The notes under the pieces are model-generated. The model saw nothing but the letters and a program-made list of their open reading frames with translations. It ran no database searches and was not told where the DNA came from. From Nonomuraea basaltis (lineage in GTDB: Bacteria > Actinomycetota > Actinomycetes > Streptosporangiales > Streptosporangiaceae), in the NCBI RefSeq assembly GCF_005893125.1, contig NZ_VCJS01000080.1, positions 1-51,861 on the forward strand: DNA of 51,861 nucleotides, read 5' to 3'. The number at the start of each line of letters is the position of its first letter. Within the stretch, counting starts at the first letter, position 1. Of the stretch, positions 25,006-32,887 are shown in pieces. The translations under genes were made by a program, and so were the position numbers.

Positions 25006-25644
25006 ATGTCACACAAGCGGTCCGGCCTGCTTCCCGGACTCCTCATAGGTCTCGTCGCCGCGCTGACCTGCGCGGCCGCTCTGGGGGCGGCCGTGCTGTT
25101 CCAGACCCGCCTGCCCGCCGCCGTCACGACGTTCGGCAACGGCCATCCCCTCTCCCTGGTCCTGTCCCTCGCGATCGCCCTGCTGATCGCCTTGGTGATC
25201 GGCGCGGTACGCCCGCGCAGCATCACCCTGATCCCCGTTGCGGCGCTGTACGCGGGCGGAGCCGTGGTCGCCGGCCAGATCGCGGGCTCGTCGATGATGA
25301 TCGGCGCCACCCTGCGCACCCCGCCCGCCGAGCGCGGCCCGGCCGACCTGTCCGACATCACCATGGACAACTTCTCCGCGGGCCTCCCCCACGCGCCGTC
25401 GCTCTACCAGGACCCGCTGTCCGAGACCTGGCCGGCCTGGCTCTACATCGCGGTGGCCGCCCTGGCCGCACTGGCACTGGTCACCCGCCGCGTCCTCCGC
25501 ATCCGCCGCACCCATCGCACCGAGGCGGCCCAGGAGGAAGAAACGCAGGAGCCGGAGTACCGGGCCCCATTCGAGCCCGCCCAGTCCCCGGACCAGCAAC
25601 CGGCAGGCGACCTCTTCACACCCCGCAAACCCGCCCGCGACTAA
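25006..25644 (+). CDS. Actinobacterial membrane protein of unknown function
   Basis: A 212-residue integral membrane protein with about four hydrophobic segments (roughly 9-31, 48-64, 71-90 and 143-160) and a hydrophilic, Glu/Pro-rich C-terminal tail likely in the cytoplasm. The loop between helices 3 and 4 contains 'DLSDITMDNFSAGLPHAPSL'. I do not recognise a functional family. The ATG 25006 is preceded by GGGGG; the frame is open upstream but the first coding-like residues are after this ATG. It is divergent from gap. Confidence 0.75.
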   Translation: MSHKRSGLLPGLLIGLVAALTCAAALGAAVLFQTRLPAAVTTFGNGHPLSLVLSLAIALLIALVIGAVRPRSITLIPVAALYAGGAVVAGQIAGSSMMIGATLRTPPAERGPADLSDITMDNFSAGLPHAPSLYQDPLSETWPAWLYIAVAALAALALVTRRVLRIRRTHRTEAAQEEETQEPEYRAPFEPAQSPDQQPAGDLFTPRKPARD

Positions 25645-25888
25645 CGCCATCAGGGACGGCGCCGGCGACGACACCATCCACCCATCGCCCGCCCCCGGGG
25701 CCCGCGAACGAACGAGCCGTACCAGGCCGAGTCAGCCGCGGAGACCGGTCAAGAATGCGCTCGTCACGGCGAGCACCCCGTGAGCCTTCACGACCGGCCA
25801 TGACAGACGGAAACCCACGTCGGCGCGTGCGGTGCACCCCGCTTGCCGTAAAGGAAAAATGGGTTCATTCAAGAGCAGCCACAGACCC

Positions 25889-26869
25889 CTACGGGGCGAG
25901 CATGTCTACGGTGAGGTTGGCTTCGGTGTTGGGGATGCCCAGGTCGGAGGCACGTTTGTCGGCCATGGCCAGCAACCGCCGGATCCGCCCCGCGATCGCG
26001 TCCTTGGTCAGCGGCGGGTCGGCGATCTGCCCGAGCTCCTCCAGGGACGCCTGTTTGTGCTCCACCCGCAGCCGCCCGGCCACCACCAGGTGGTCAGGCG
26101 CCTCCTCCCCGAGGATCTCCAGCGCCCGCTGCACCCGCGCCCCGGCCGCCACCGCGGCCCGCGCCGAGCGCCGCAGGTTGGCGTCGTCGAAGTTGGCAAG
26201 GCGGTTGGCGGTGGCCCGCACCTCGCGGCGCATCCGCCGCTCCTCCCAGGCCAGCACGCTGTCGTGCGCGCCCAGCCGGGTGAGCAGCGCGCTGATCGCG
26301 TCGCCGTCGCGCACCACCACGCGGTCCACGCCGCGCACCTCCCGCGCCTTTGCGTGGATCTTCAGCCGCCGCGCCGACCCCACCAGCGCCAGCGCCGCCT
26401 CCGGGCCCGGGCAGGTGACCTCGAGCGACATCGACCGCCCCGGCTCGGTGAGCGAGCCGTGTGCCAGGAACGCGCCGCGCCAGGCGGCCTCGGCGTCGCA
26501 CGCGGCCCCCGCCACCACCTGGCGGGGCAGGCCGCGCACCGGGCGGCCGTGGTTGTCGATCAGTCCCGTCTGGCGGGCCAGCGCCTCACCGTCGCGGTAG
26601 ACGCGCACCACGTAGCGGGAGCCCTTGCGCAGGCCGGCGGGCGCGAGCACGAGCACCTCCGCCTTGTGGCCGAACACCTCGCCGATATCCTTGATCAGGC
26701 GCCGTGCGGTGGCGTTGGTGTCGAGCTCTGCCTCTATCACGATCCGACCGCCCACCAGGTGCAGGCCGCTGGCAAACCGCAGCAGCGTGGAAACCTCCGC
26801 CTTGCGGCAGCACGGCTTCAGCACCGGCAGGCGGCTCAGTTCGTCTTTCACCACACCTGTCATCGCCAT
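25889..26869 (-). CDS. whiA: WhiA sporulation/cell-division regulator
   Basis: A 326-residue WhiA. It has an N-terminal LAGLIDADG-like domain and a C-terminal helix-turn-helix. Family features: N-terminus 'MAMTGVVKDELSRLPV', 'CCRKAEVSTLLRFASGLHLV', 'GAFLAHGSLTEPGRSMSLEV' and the C-terminal 'SLEELGQIADPPLTKDAIAG' (HTH) with 'IRRLLAMADKRA'. In Streptomyces WhiA with WhiB triggers sporulation septation. It is downstream of rapZ-yvcK, as almost everywhere in Gram-positive bacteria. The ATG 26869 (MAMT) matches homologs. The 244-base region between its stop and 25644 holds no gene that I can support. Confidence 0.95.
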   Translation of the reverse strand: MAMTGVVKDELSRLPVLKPCCRKAEVSTLLRFASGLHLVGGRIVIEAELDTNATARRLIKDIGEVFGHKAEVLVLAPAGLRKGSRYVVRVYRDGEALARQTGLIDNHGRPVRGLPRQVVAGAACDAEAAWRGAFLAHGSLTEPGRSMSLEVTCPGPEAALALVGSARRLKIHAKAREVRGVDRVVVRDGDAISALLTRLGAHDSVLAWEERRMRREVRATANRLANFDDANLRRSARAAVAAGARVQRALEILGEEAPDHLVVAGRLRVEHKQASLEELGQIADPPLTKDAIAGRIRRLLAMADKRASDLGIPNTEANLTVDMLAP

Positions 26870-26942
26870 AAGCGTTAGTCCTCTCCCCCATTCAGACCGG
26901 CTCTCGTCAGTCTCTCGCACCTTCGCGCCACGCCGACCAGGA

Positions 26943-28037
26943 TCAACGCTTCTGGAGGAAAATCTCGTCCAGGACGGAGGCAAGACGTCGTGGGTCGTGC
27001 CTCGGCGAGCCGTCGGCGGCGGCCACGTCCGCCATGACGAGCCGCGCACCGAGCGCGGCGGCGGCCTTCTCCAGCGCGCCGGGGTCGTCGACCACTCCGG
27101 TGTCGGCGAGCACGACGTCGATGGACAGGTCGGGCGCGTGCTGCGAGAGGACCTCCAGGTGCTGCTGGGGGGAGAAGTCGTCGGTCTCGCCCACCTGGGG
27201 AGCCAGGTTGAGCGTGACGAGCCGTTTGGCCGTGGTCTCGTGCAGAGACCTAGCCAGCTCGGGCACCTTGAGGTGCGGCAGCACGCTGGTGAACCACGAC
27301 CCGGGCCCGAACACCACCCAGTCGGCCTCCAGCACCGCCGTGACCGCCTCGGGCCGCGCGGGCGGGTCCTCCGGCACGAGCGAGATCGCCTGGACGCGGC
27401 CGGGCGTCACGGCGCACGCCACCTGCCCGCGTACGGTCGAGATGACGCCGTCGAGCTCCACCTCGGCCACGATGTCCAGCGGCACCGACGCCATCGGCAG
27501 CACCCGGCCGTGCGCGCCGAGCAGCCGCCCGACCCAGTCGAGCCCGGCCACGGGGTCGCCGAGCAGCTCCCACAGCGCCACGATCAGCAGGTTGCCGACG
27601 GCGTGCCCGTGCAGCTCGCCCTCGCTGCGGAAGCGGTGCTGCACGACCTCGCTCCAGGTGCTGCCCCACTCGTCGTCGCCGCACAGCGCGGCCAGCGCCA
27701 TCCGCAGGTCGCCGGGCGGCAGCACGCCGAGTTCGCGGCGCAGCCGGCCGCTGGAGCCGCCGTCGTCGGCGACGGTCACGACCGCGGTCAGCCTGTCGGT
27801 GACCATCCGTAAGGCGGACAGGGACGCGAACAGCCCGTGCCCGCCACCCAGCGCCACCACGCGCGGTCCCAGACCCGCATGCGGATACGGCACCCCGTCC
27901 CATCCCACCTCACCAGAATGGAACCCGCCACCACGCGCATCCCTGTCCACGCGCCCTGCCGAAGACCCGTCCCCGTCCGCGCGCCCTACCGGGGCCGGTC
28001 CGTCGTCCGCCGCTGCCTCGAAGCCGTCATCGGTCAC
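26943..28037 (-). CDS. yvcK: YvcK/CofD-like gluconeogenesis factor
   Basis: A 364-residue YvcK-family protein, which binds UDP-GlcNAc and affects cell wall precursor supply and carbon metabolism. The nucleotide-binding opening 'VVALGGGHGLFASLSALR' (about 59-76) and 'TVADDGGSSGRLRRELGVLP' (about 87-106) are typical, as are 'GHAVGNLLIVALWELLGD' (about 142) and 'VFGPGSWFTSVLPHL' (about 243). About 55 N-terminal residues are low-complexity Asp/Gly-rich. The GTG 28037 overlaps the rapZ stop (GTGA), so the pair is coupled. whiA follows 73 bases later. Confidence 0.93.
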   Translation of the reverse strand: MTDDGFEAAADDGPAPVGRADGDGSSAGRVDRDARGGGFHSGEVGWDGVPYPHAGLGPRVVALGGGHGLFASLSALRMVTDRLTAVVTVADDGGSSGRLRRELGVLPPGDLRMALAALCGDDEWGSTWSEVVQHRFRSEGELHGHAVGNLLIVALWELLGDPVAGLDWVGRLLGAHGRVLPMASVPLDIVAEVELDGVISTVRGQVACAVTPGRVQAISLVPEDPPARPEAVTAVLEADWVVFGPGSWFTSVLPHLKVPELARSLHETTAKRLVTLNLAPQVGETDDFSPQQHLEVLSQHAPDLSIDVVLADTGVVDDPGALEKAAAALGARLVMADVAAADGSPRHDPRRLASVLDEIFLQKR

Positions 28038-28900
28038 TCCCGCCCCACATCCCGGTGACTCACCTGGACCTCCATCCCGCGGTCGCGCAGGCGGGCGGCG
28101 ACCTGCTCGGCCATGGCCACGCTGCGGTGCTTGCCACCCGTGCAACCCACCGCCAGCGTGGCATAGCTCTTGCCCTCGCGCCCGTATCCGGCGGCGACCA
28201 CCCGCAGGACCTCTTCGTACGCGTCGAGGAACTCCTTGGCCCCCGGCTGGCCCAGCACGTAGTCGCGGACCGGGGCCTCCAGCCCGTTCATCGGCCGCAG
28301 GTCGGGCACCCAGTGCGGGTTGGGCAGGAACCGGCAGTCCACGACGAGGTCGGCGTCGACCGGCAGGCCGTATTTGAAGCCGAAGGACACCACGTTGAGC
28401 CGCAGCCCCGGCCGGTCCTCGCCACCGAAGTACGCGACGATCTTGTTGCGCAGGTCGTGGACGTTGTGCGAGGAGGTGTCGATCACGAGGTCGGCGTTGG
28501 CCCGCACCTCGCGCAGGATGCCCCGCTCGCGGGTGATCCCGTCGACCAGCCGCCCCTCACCCTGCAGCGGGTGGGGCCTGCGGACGTTCTCGAACCTGCG
28601 CACCAGCTCCTCGTCGCTGGCTTCCAGGAACACGACGCGCACCCGCACCCCGCGCCCTTCGAGCTCCTCGATGGCCGCGTTGAGGTCAGTGGTGAAGGCC
28701 AGGCTGCGCACGTCGACGACGGCCGCCACCTTGTCGGCGGCCAGCTTGACCTTGCCCGCCTCCTCGGCCATCGCGAACAGCAGTCCCGGCGGCAGGTTGT
28801 CGATGACGAACCAGCCCAGATCCTCGAGCGCTTTGGCCGCGGTGCTGCGTCCCGCCCCGGACATGCCGGTCACGAGGACGAACGCCCGGTCGGTGCTCAT
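28034..28900 (-). CDS. rapZ: RapZ-family nucleotide-binding protein
   Basis: A 288-residue P-loop protein. Walker A 'VTGMSGAGRSTAAKALEDLG' (about 10-29) is followed by 'FVIDNLPPGLL' (about 31-41). Two more family motifs are 'VFLEASDEELVRRFENVRRP' (about 90) and the C-terminal RNA/ligand domain with 'IGCTGGKHRSV-like VGCTGGKHRSVAMAEQVA' (about 250-267). In E. coli RapZ is a GlmZ sRNA adaptor in the amino-sugar circuit; in actinobacteria the role is unclear. It forms the conserved rapZ-yvcK-whiA module. The 218-base gap upstream, towards uvrC, holds no gene. Confidence 0.93.
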   Translation of the reverse strand: MSTDRAFVLVTGMSGAGRSTAAKALEDLGWFVIDNLPPGLLFAMAEEAGKVKLAADKVAAVVDVRSLAFTTDLNAAIEELEGRGVRVRVVFLEASDEELVRRFENVRRPHPLQGEGRLVDGITRERGILREVRANADLVIDTSSHNVHDLRNKIVAYFGGEDRPGLRLNVVSFGFKYGLPVDADLVVDCRFLPNPHWVPDLRPMNGLEAPVRDYVLGQPGAKEFLDAYEEVLRVVAAGYGREGKSYATLAVGCTGGKHRSVAMAEQVAARLRDRGMEVQVSHRDVGRE

Positions 28901-29118
28901 CGCCTCACTCCGTCCGTCAGCCAGGTCACCGGCACTGCCCCACGGGTGCCCATGTCAACGCCCTCCCCGGCCGGCACCGTCCGCCGGCCCAGCAGCCCGG
29001 GCGCTCACCGCATGGCGGCCGTCTCTCCCGCCCGGCTCTGTCATCGCGGCACGCCATCCACCATATCGGAACGCGTGAACCCGGCTCGGCCATCCCGCAC
29101 CGGGGCATCGTGACGAGA

Positions 29119-31047
29119 TCAAGGTGACTCTCCCTTCAGCGTCGACACGATGACCTCGGCGATGGACGGGCCGATGCCGGGAACCTCGCAGATCTCGGCG
29201 GGGGTGGCCTCGCGCAGCCTCTTCACGGAGCCGAAGTGCTTGAGCAACGCCTGCCGGCGGGCCGGGCCGAGGCCGGGCACGGCGTCGAGCGCGCTCTCCT
29301 TCACCGTCTTCGACCTCTTGGAACGATGGTAGGTGATGGCGAACCTGTGTGCTTCGTCCCGCACGCGTTGCAGCAGGTAGAGACCCTCGCTCGAACGGGG
29401 CATGATCACCGGCTGGTCGTCGCCGGGCAGCCACACCTCCTCCAGCCGCTTGGCGAGCCCGCACACGGCCACGTCGTCGATGCCCAGCTCGTCGAGCGCC
29501 CGCTGCGCGGCCGCCGCCTGAGGCCCCGCGCCGTCGACCACGACGAGGTTGGGCGGGTAGGCGAACTTGCGCGGCTTGCCCGTCTCGGGGTCGATGGGGC
29601 CGTGACCGTCCTCGCTGTCGGGGGCCAGCTCGCCGGTGGCGGAGCGTTCCTCCAGGTAGCGGCGGAACCGCCGGGTGATCACCTCGTGGATCGAGGCGAC
29701 GTCGCCCTCCTTGGTCTTGACGGCGAAGCGGCGGTATTCGCTCTTGCGCGCCAGGCCGTCCTCGAACACCACCATCGACGCCACGACGTTCTCGCCCTGG
29801 AGGTGGGAGACGTCGTAGCACTCGATGCGCAGCGGCGCCTGGTCGAGCTCGAGCGCATCGACGATCTCCTGCAGGGCCTTGCTGCGGGTGGTCAGGTCGC
29901 TGGCGCGGCGGATCTTGTGCTGCACCAGCGATTCCTTGGCGTTGCGCTCGACGGTCTCCATCAGCGACTTCTTGTCGCCACGCTGCGGCACGCGCACGTC
30001 GACGCGGGCCCGGCGCTGCTCGCCCAGCAGCTCGGCGACGGCGTCGCTGTCGGGTGGCAGGACGGGCACGAGCACCTCGCGGGGCATCGAGTCGGGGCTC
30101 GCCTCGGCGTACATCTGCAGCAGGAACTGCTCGACCAGCTCGCCCGGCGTGGTCTCCTCGACCTTGTCGACCACCCACCCGCGCTGGCCGCGGATGCGGC
30201 CGCCGCGCACGTAGAAGACCTGTACGGCGGCCTCGAGGGGGTCCTCGGCCAGCGCGATCACGTCGGCGTCGGTGCCCTCGCCGAGCACGACCGCCTGCTT
30301 CTCCAGCGCCCGCTGAAGGGCCTGGACGTCGTCCCTGAGCCGGGCGGCGCGCTCGTATTCCTGCTCGGAGGCGGCGTCGCGCATCTCCTTCTCCAGCCGC
30401 TTGATGAAGCGGCCGGTGTTGCCCGCCATGAAGTCGCAGAAATCCTCGGCCAGGTCGCGGTGCTCCTCCGGGGTGACCCGGCCGACGCACGGCGCCGAGC
30501 ACTTGTCGATGTAGCCGAGCAGGCACGGCCGGCCGATCTGCCCTGCTCGCTTGAACACCCCCGCGCTGCACGTGCGCACCGGGAAGACCCGCAGCAGCAG
30601 GTCGACCGTCTCGCGGATGGCCCACGCGTGCGAGTAGGGCCCGAAATAGCGCGTGCCCTTGCGCTTGGCCCCGCGCATGACCTGCACCCGCGGGAACTCG
30701 TCGCCCATGGTGACCGCGAGGTAGGGGTAGGACTTGTCGTCGCGGTATTTCACGTTGAAGCGCGGGTCGTACTCCTTGATCCAGGAGTATTCGAGCTGCA
30801 GCGCCTCGACCTCGGTGCCGACGACGGTCCAGTCGACGTCGGCCGCCGTGGTCAGCATCGACTGCGTGCGCGGGTGCAACGCGGAGAAGTCCGCGAAGTA
30901 CGAGTTGAGCCGCTGGCGCAGGCTCTTGGCCTTGCCCACGTAGATCACCCGGCCGTGCGCGTCCCTGAACCGGTAGACCCCCGGGGAATCGGGGATCGAA
31001 CCTGGCTTGGGCCGGAAACTCAAAGGGCTGCCCGCTGATCTCGCCAC
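29119..31047 (-). CDS. uvrC: Excinuclease ABC subunit C
   Basis: A 642-residue UvrC that makes both incisions in nucleotide excision repair. It has the GIY-YIG domain ('DSPGVYRFRDAHGRVIYVGK', about 17-36), a Cys-rich region 'CSAPCVGRVTPEEHRDLAED' (about 154), a UvrB-binding UVR motif ('ASEQEYERAARLRDDVQALQ', about 198), an RNase H-like endonuclease domain ('IECYDVSHLQGENVVASMV', about 394) and C-terminal HhH motifs ('LDAVPGLGPARRQALLKHFG', 'EICEVPGIGPSIAEVIV'). The GTG 31047 was chosen because a perfect PafBC-type promoter places transcription start at the codon; no ribosome site is needed. An in-frame GTG/ATG further upstream is not supported. Confidence 0.96.
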   Translation of the reverse strand: MARSAGSPLSFRPKPGSIPDSPGVYRFRDAHGRVIYVGKAKSLRQRLNSYFADFSALHPRTQSMLTTAADVDWTVVGTEVEALQLEYSWIKEYDPRFNVKYRDDKSYPYLAVTMGDEFPRVQVMRGAKRKGTRYFGPYSHAWAIRETVDLLLRVFPVRTCSAGVFKRAGQIGRPCLLGYIDKCSAPCVGRVTPEEHRDLAEDFCDFMAGNTGRFIKRLEKEMRDAASEQEYERAARLRDDVQALQRALEKQAVVLGEGTDADVIALAEDPLEAAVQVFYVRGGRIRGQRGWVVDKVEETTPGELVEQFLLQMYAEASPDSMPREVLVPVLPPDSDAVAELLGEQRRARVDVRVPQRGDKKSLMETVERNAKESLVQHKIRRASDLTTRSKALQEIVDALELDQAPLRIECYDVSHLQGENVVASMVVFEDGLARKSEYRRFAVKTKEGDVASIHEVITRRFRRYLEERSATGELAPDSEDGHGPIDPETGKPRKFAYPPNLVVVDGAGPQAAAAQRALDELGIDDVAVCGLAKRLEEVWLPGDDQPVIMPRSSEGLYLLQRVRDEAHRFAITYHRSKRSKTVKESALDAVPGLGPARRQALLKHFGSVKRLREATPAEICEVPGIGPSIAEVIVSTLKGESP

Positions 31048-31054
31048 GTTCAAA

Positions 31055-31077
31055 AGCCTAGTAGCCCTCACCGACAA
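31055..31077 (-). promoter_or_regulatory. Perfect PafBC-type (RecA/LexA-independent) DNA-damage promoter of uvrC
   Basis: The minus strand reads TTGTCGGTG, eight bases, then TAGGCT. This is an exact fit to the mycobacterial RecA-NDp/PafBC consensus TTGTCRGTG-N8-TANNNT. The -10 lies seven bases before the GTG at 31047, so uvrC should be leaderless and induced by DNA damage through PafBC. Confidence 0.8.
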
Positions 31078-31142
31078 GGTTGCCCCGCCGGCGGGCGCCC
31101 GCCGTACCGTCATCCCGGCACGACGGGCTCGCCACGGCTGTG

Positions 31143-31601
31143 CTACGCGAGCGCGATCTGATCGCCGTCGACCGTGATCTGCTGTTCGGGCAGCGGCTTC
31201 TTGGCCGGCCCGGCCGTCACGGCCCCGTCGGCGATGTTGAACTTGCTGTTGTGGCACGGGCAGACGATCGCCCCGTCCGCGACGCTGCCGACCGTGCACC
31301 CACTGTGCGTGCAGACTGCGCTGAACGCCTTGAACTCGCCCGCCGCGGGCTGCGTGACCACGATCTTCTGCTCCTTGAAGATCGCGCCACCGCCCACGGG
31401 GATGTCGGCGGTCTTGGCCAGCGCGCCACCGGCAGGCGGCGCGCTGGACTGAGCCGCGCTGGATTGCGGTGCACTGGATTCGGTGGTGCCGGCGGTCGTC
31501 GCGGTATCGGTCCCGCCGCTGCAGGCGGCGATCGCCAGCGTCAGGCCACCTGCGCCCACGCCCGCGATCACCGCCCGGCGGCTACGAAAGTCTTCTCCCA
31601 T
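31143..31601 (-). CDS. Rieske [2Fe-2S] Tat-lipoprotein, copy 1
   Basis: A 152-residue exported Rieske protein. The N-terminus has a twin-arginine motif ('SRRAVIAGVGAGG') and a lipobox 'AIAAC' (Cys about 27), predicting Tat export and lipid anchoring. A Ser/Thr/Ala-rich linker follows. The cluster ligands are 'CTHSGCTV' (about 97) and 'CPCHNSKFN' (about 115), giving the two Cys-His pairs. There are no cytochrome bc1 genes nearby, so it is not QcrA; its electron partner is unknown. ATG 31601 is the likely start. It is the last of three tandem paralogs. Confidence 0.9.
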   Translation of the reverse strand: MGEDFRSRRAVIAGVGAGGLTLAIAACSGGTDTATTAGTTESSAPQSSAAQSSAPPAGGALAKTADIPVGGGAIFKEQKIVVTQPAAGEFKAFSAVCTHSGCTVGSVADGAIVCPCHNSKFNIADGAVTAGPAKKPLPEQQITVDGDQIALA

Positions 31602-31649
31602 GCGGCTCACCCAAGCGCACCCAGGTGAGAAATTCATGAGACACCCCGG

Positions 31650-32129
31650 CTACGCCAGCCGAATCTTGTCCCCGTCCACCTGGATCTTCTTCTCCTCGAG
31701 CGGCTCGCCCGCGGGACCGTCGGTGACGGAGCCGTCCTCGATGCTGAACTTGCTGCCGTGGCACGGACAGTTGATCGTCTTGTTCTGCACAGTGGCCACC
31801 GTGCAACCCGCGTGGGTGCAGACCGCCGTGAACGCCTTGAAATCACCCGCCGTCGGCTGCGTGACCACGATCTTCTGAGCCTCGAAGACCTTTCCGCCGC
31901 CCTCCGGGATATCGGTGGTGTCGGCCAGCGCCTTGGCCTTCGCCGCCGACTTCTTCTTCGGTGCCGCGGACGACGCCTCCTCGGCCGGCTCCTCGGCCGG
32001 CTCCTCCGCCGGTGGCTCCGCGCTCGCTTCGGTCGTCGGCGAGCCGTAGCTCGCACACGCCGTCAGAACCGCCGCGAGCCCGGCGCCTCCGGCGCCGAGC
32101 ACCATCGTTCGGCGCGTCGTATCCGTCAT
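31650..32129 (-). CDS. Rieske [2Fe-2S] Tat-lipoprotein, copy 2
   Basis: A 159-residue paralog of its neighbours. It has the Tat motif 'TTRRTMVLGAGGAG', lipobox 'LTAC' (Cys about 25), then a long acidic linker with tandem 'PAEE' repeats and a Lys/Ala-rich stretch ('APKKKSAAKAKA') before the Rieske domain. Cluster motifs are 'CTHAGCTV' (about 103) and 'CPCHGSKFS' (about 121). 'VFEAQKIVVTQPTAGDFKAF' shows its close relation to copy 1. It lies about 48 bases upstream of copy 1, suggesting co-transcription. Confidence 0.92.
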   Translation of the reverse strand: MTDTTRRTMVLGAGGAGLAAVLTACASYGSPTTEASAEPPAEEPAEEPAEEASSAAPKKKSAAKAKALADTTDIPEGGGKVFEAQKIVVTQPTAGDFKAFTAVCTHAGCTVATVQNKTINCPCHGSKFSIEDGSVTDGPAGEPLEEKKIQVDGDKIRLA

Positions 32130-32232
32130 GGTGCGTCCTCCCAGGTTGGTTCTCTCTTCAGGTACGTCCAGCGCCCTCGCGCCGGTTCAGACTGCCCGAG
32201 CCCAATCCCGGTGACTACGCACAAATACCTGT

Positions 32233-32664
32233 TCAGACGATCACGATGCCGTCGCCTTCTGCCTTGACCTGAAATGCGGCCAGCGGGGCGGTGGCGGGGC
32301 CCTTGGTGGCGTTCCCGCTGTCGGCGGCGAACTCACTGCCGTGGCAGGCGCACCTGATGACGTTGTCCTTGGGGGTGCTCACCGCGCAGCCCTTGTGGGT
32401 GCAGATCGCGCTGAACGCCTTGTAGACGCCCTGCGCAGGCTGCGTCACGACGATCTTCAGGTCCTCGATCACCTTGCCGCCGCCCACGGGCACGTCGGCC
32501 GTCTTGGCGATGACCTTGCCCTTGAGGCTGGGCTGGGTTTGGGCGTCTCCCGTGCCGCACCCGGCGAGCGCCAGCCCGCACGCCGCGACCCCCGCCGCGC
32601 CCAGCATCTCGCGCCGCCCGAGGCCGTTTTCAGGCATGGCTGCGCCCCGCTCGGTAACCGTCAT
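32233..32664 (-). CDS. Rieske [2Fe-2S] Tat-lipoprotein, copy 3
   Basis: A 143-residue paralog, the first of the three in transcription order. It has a Tat motif 'GRREMLGAAGVAAC', lipobox 'LAGC' (Cys about 36) and only a short linker. Cluster motifs are 'CTHKGCAV' (about 88) and 'CACHGSEFA' (about 105). ATG 32664 has GGGGGAG close upstream; a longer open frame continues upstream but lacks coding character. It is separated from copy 2 by 103 bases and from uvrA upstream by 223 bases in which I see no gene. Confidence 0.9.
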   Translation of the reverse strand: MTVTERGAAMPENGLGRREMLGAAGVAACGLALAGCGTGDAQTQPSLKGKVIAKTADVPVGGGKVIEDLKIVVTQPAQGVYKAFSAICTHKGCAVSTPKDNVIRCACHGSEFAADSGNATKGPATAPLAAFQVKAEGDGIVIV

Positions 32665-32887
32665 GTCTCCCCCGCTGACCCTCCGCGTCGCCGACCCCTG
32701 CAGGTCAGTTCGATACCCGAGCTCAACTTTATTGGCGCGGTGCCTCGGTCCGGTCAGCGGGTGGCAGGCGGCCGGGCCGGACAACCGGACCCGCACCGCC
32801 ACGCTGCGGGCAGACGACCCGCACCCCACCCACCAGAGCGCGGACAGACGGAAGGACCCGCACCGCCGGGATGACGGGCGGGCCTCC

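Noticed and set aside
26870..27049. Longer WhiA starting at 27049
   Set aside because: The extra 60 residues are Arg/Trp/Ser-rich shadow sequence reaching into the yvcK 3' end. MAMT at 26869 matches the family N-terminus.
31143..32664. Rieske genes as part of a cytochrome bc1 complex
   Set aside because: They are lipoproteins with single N-terminal signals, lack the multi-helix QcrA anchor, and have no qcrB/qcrC or oxidase genes nearby.
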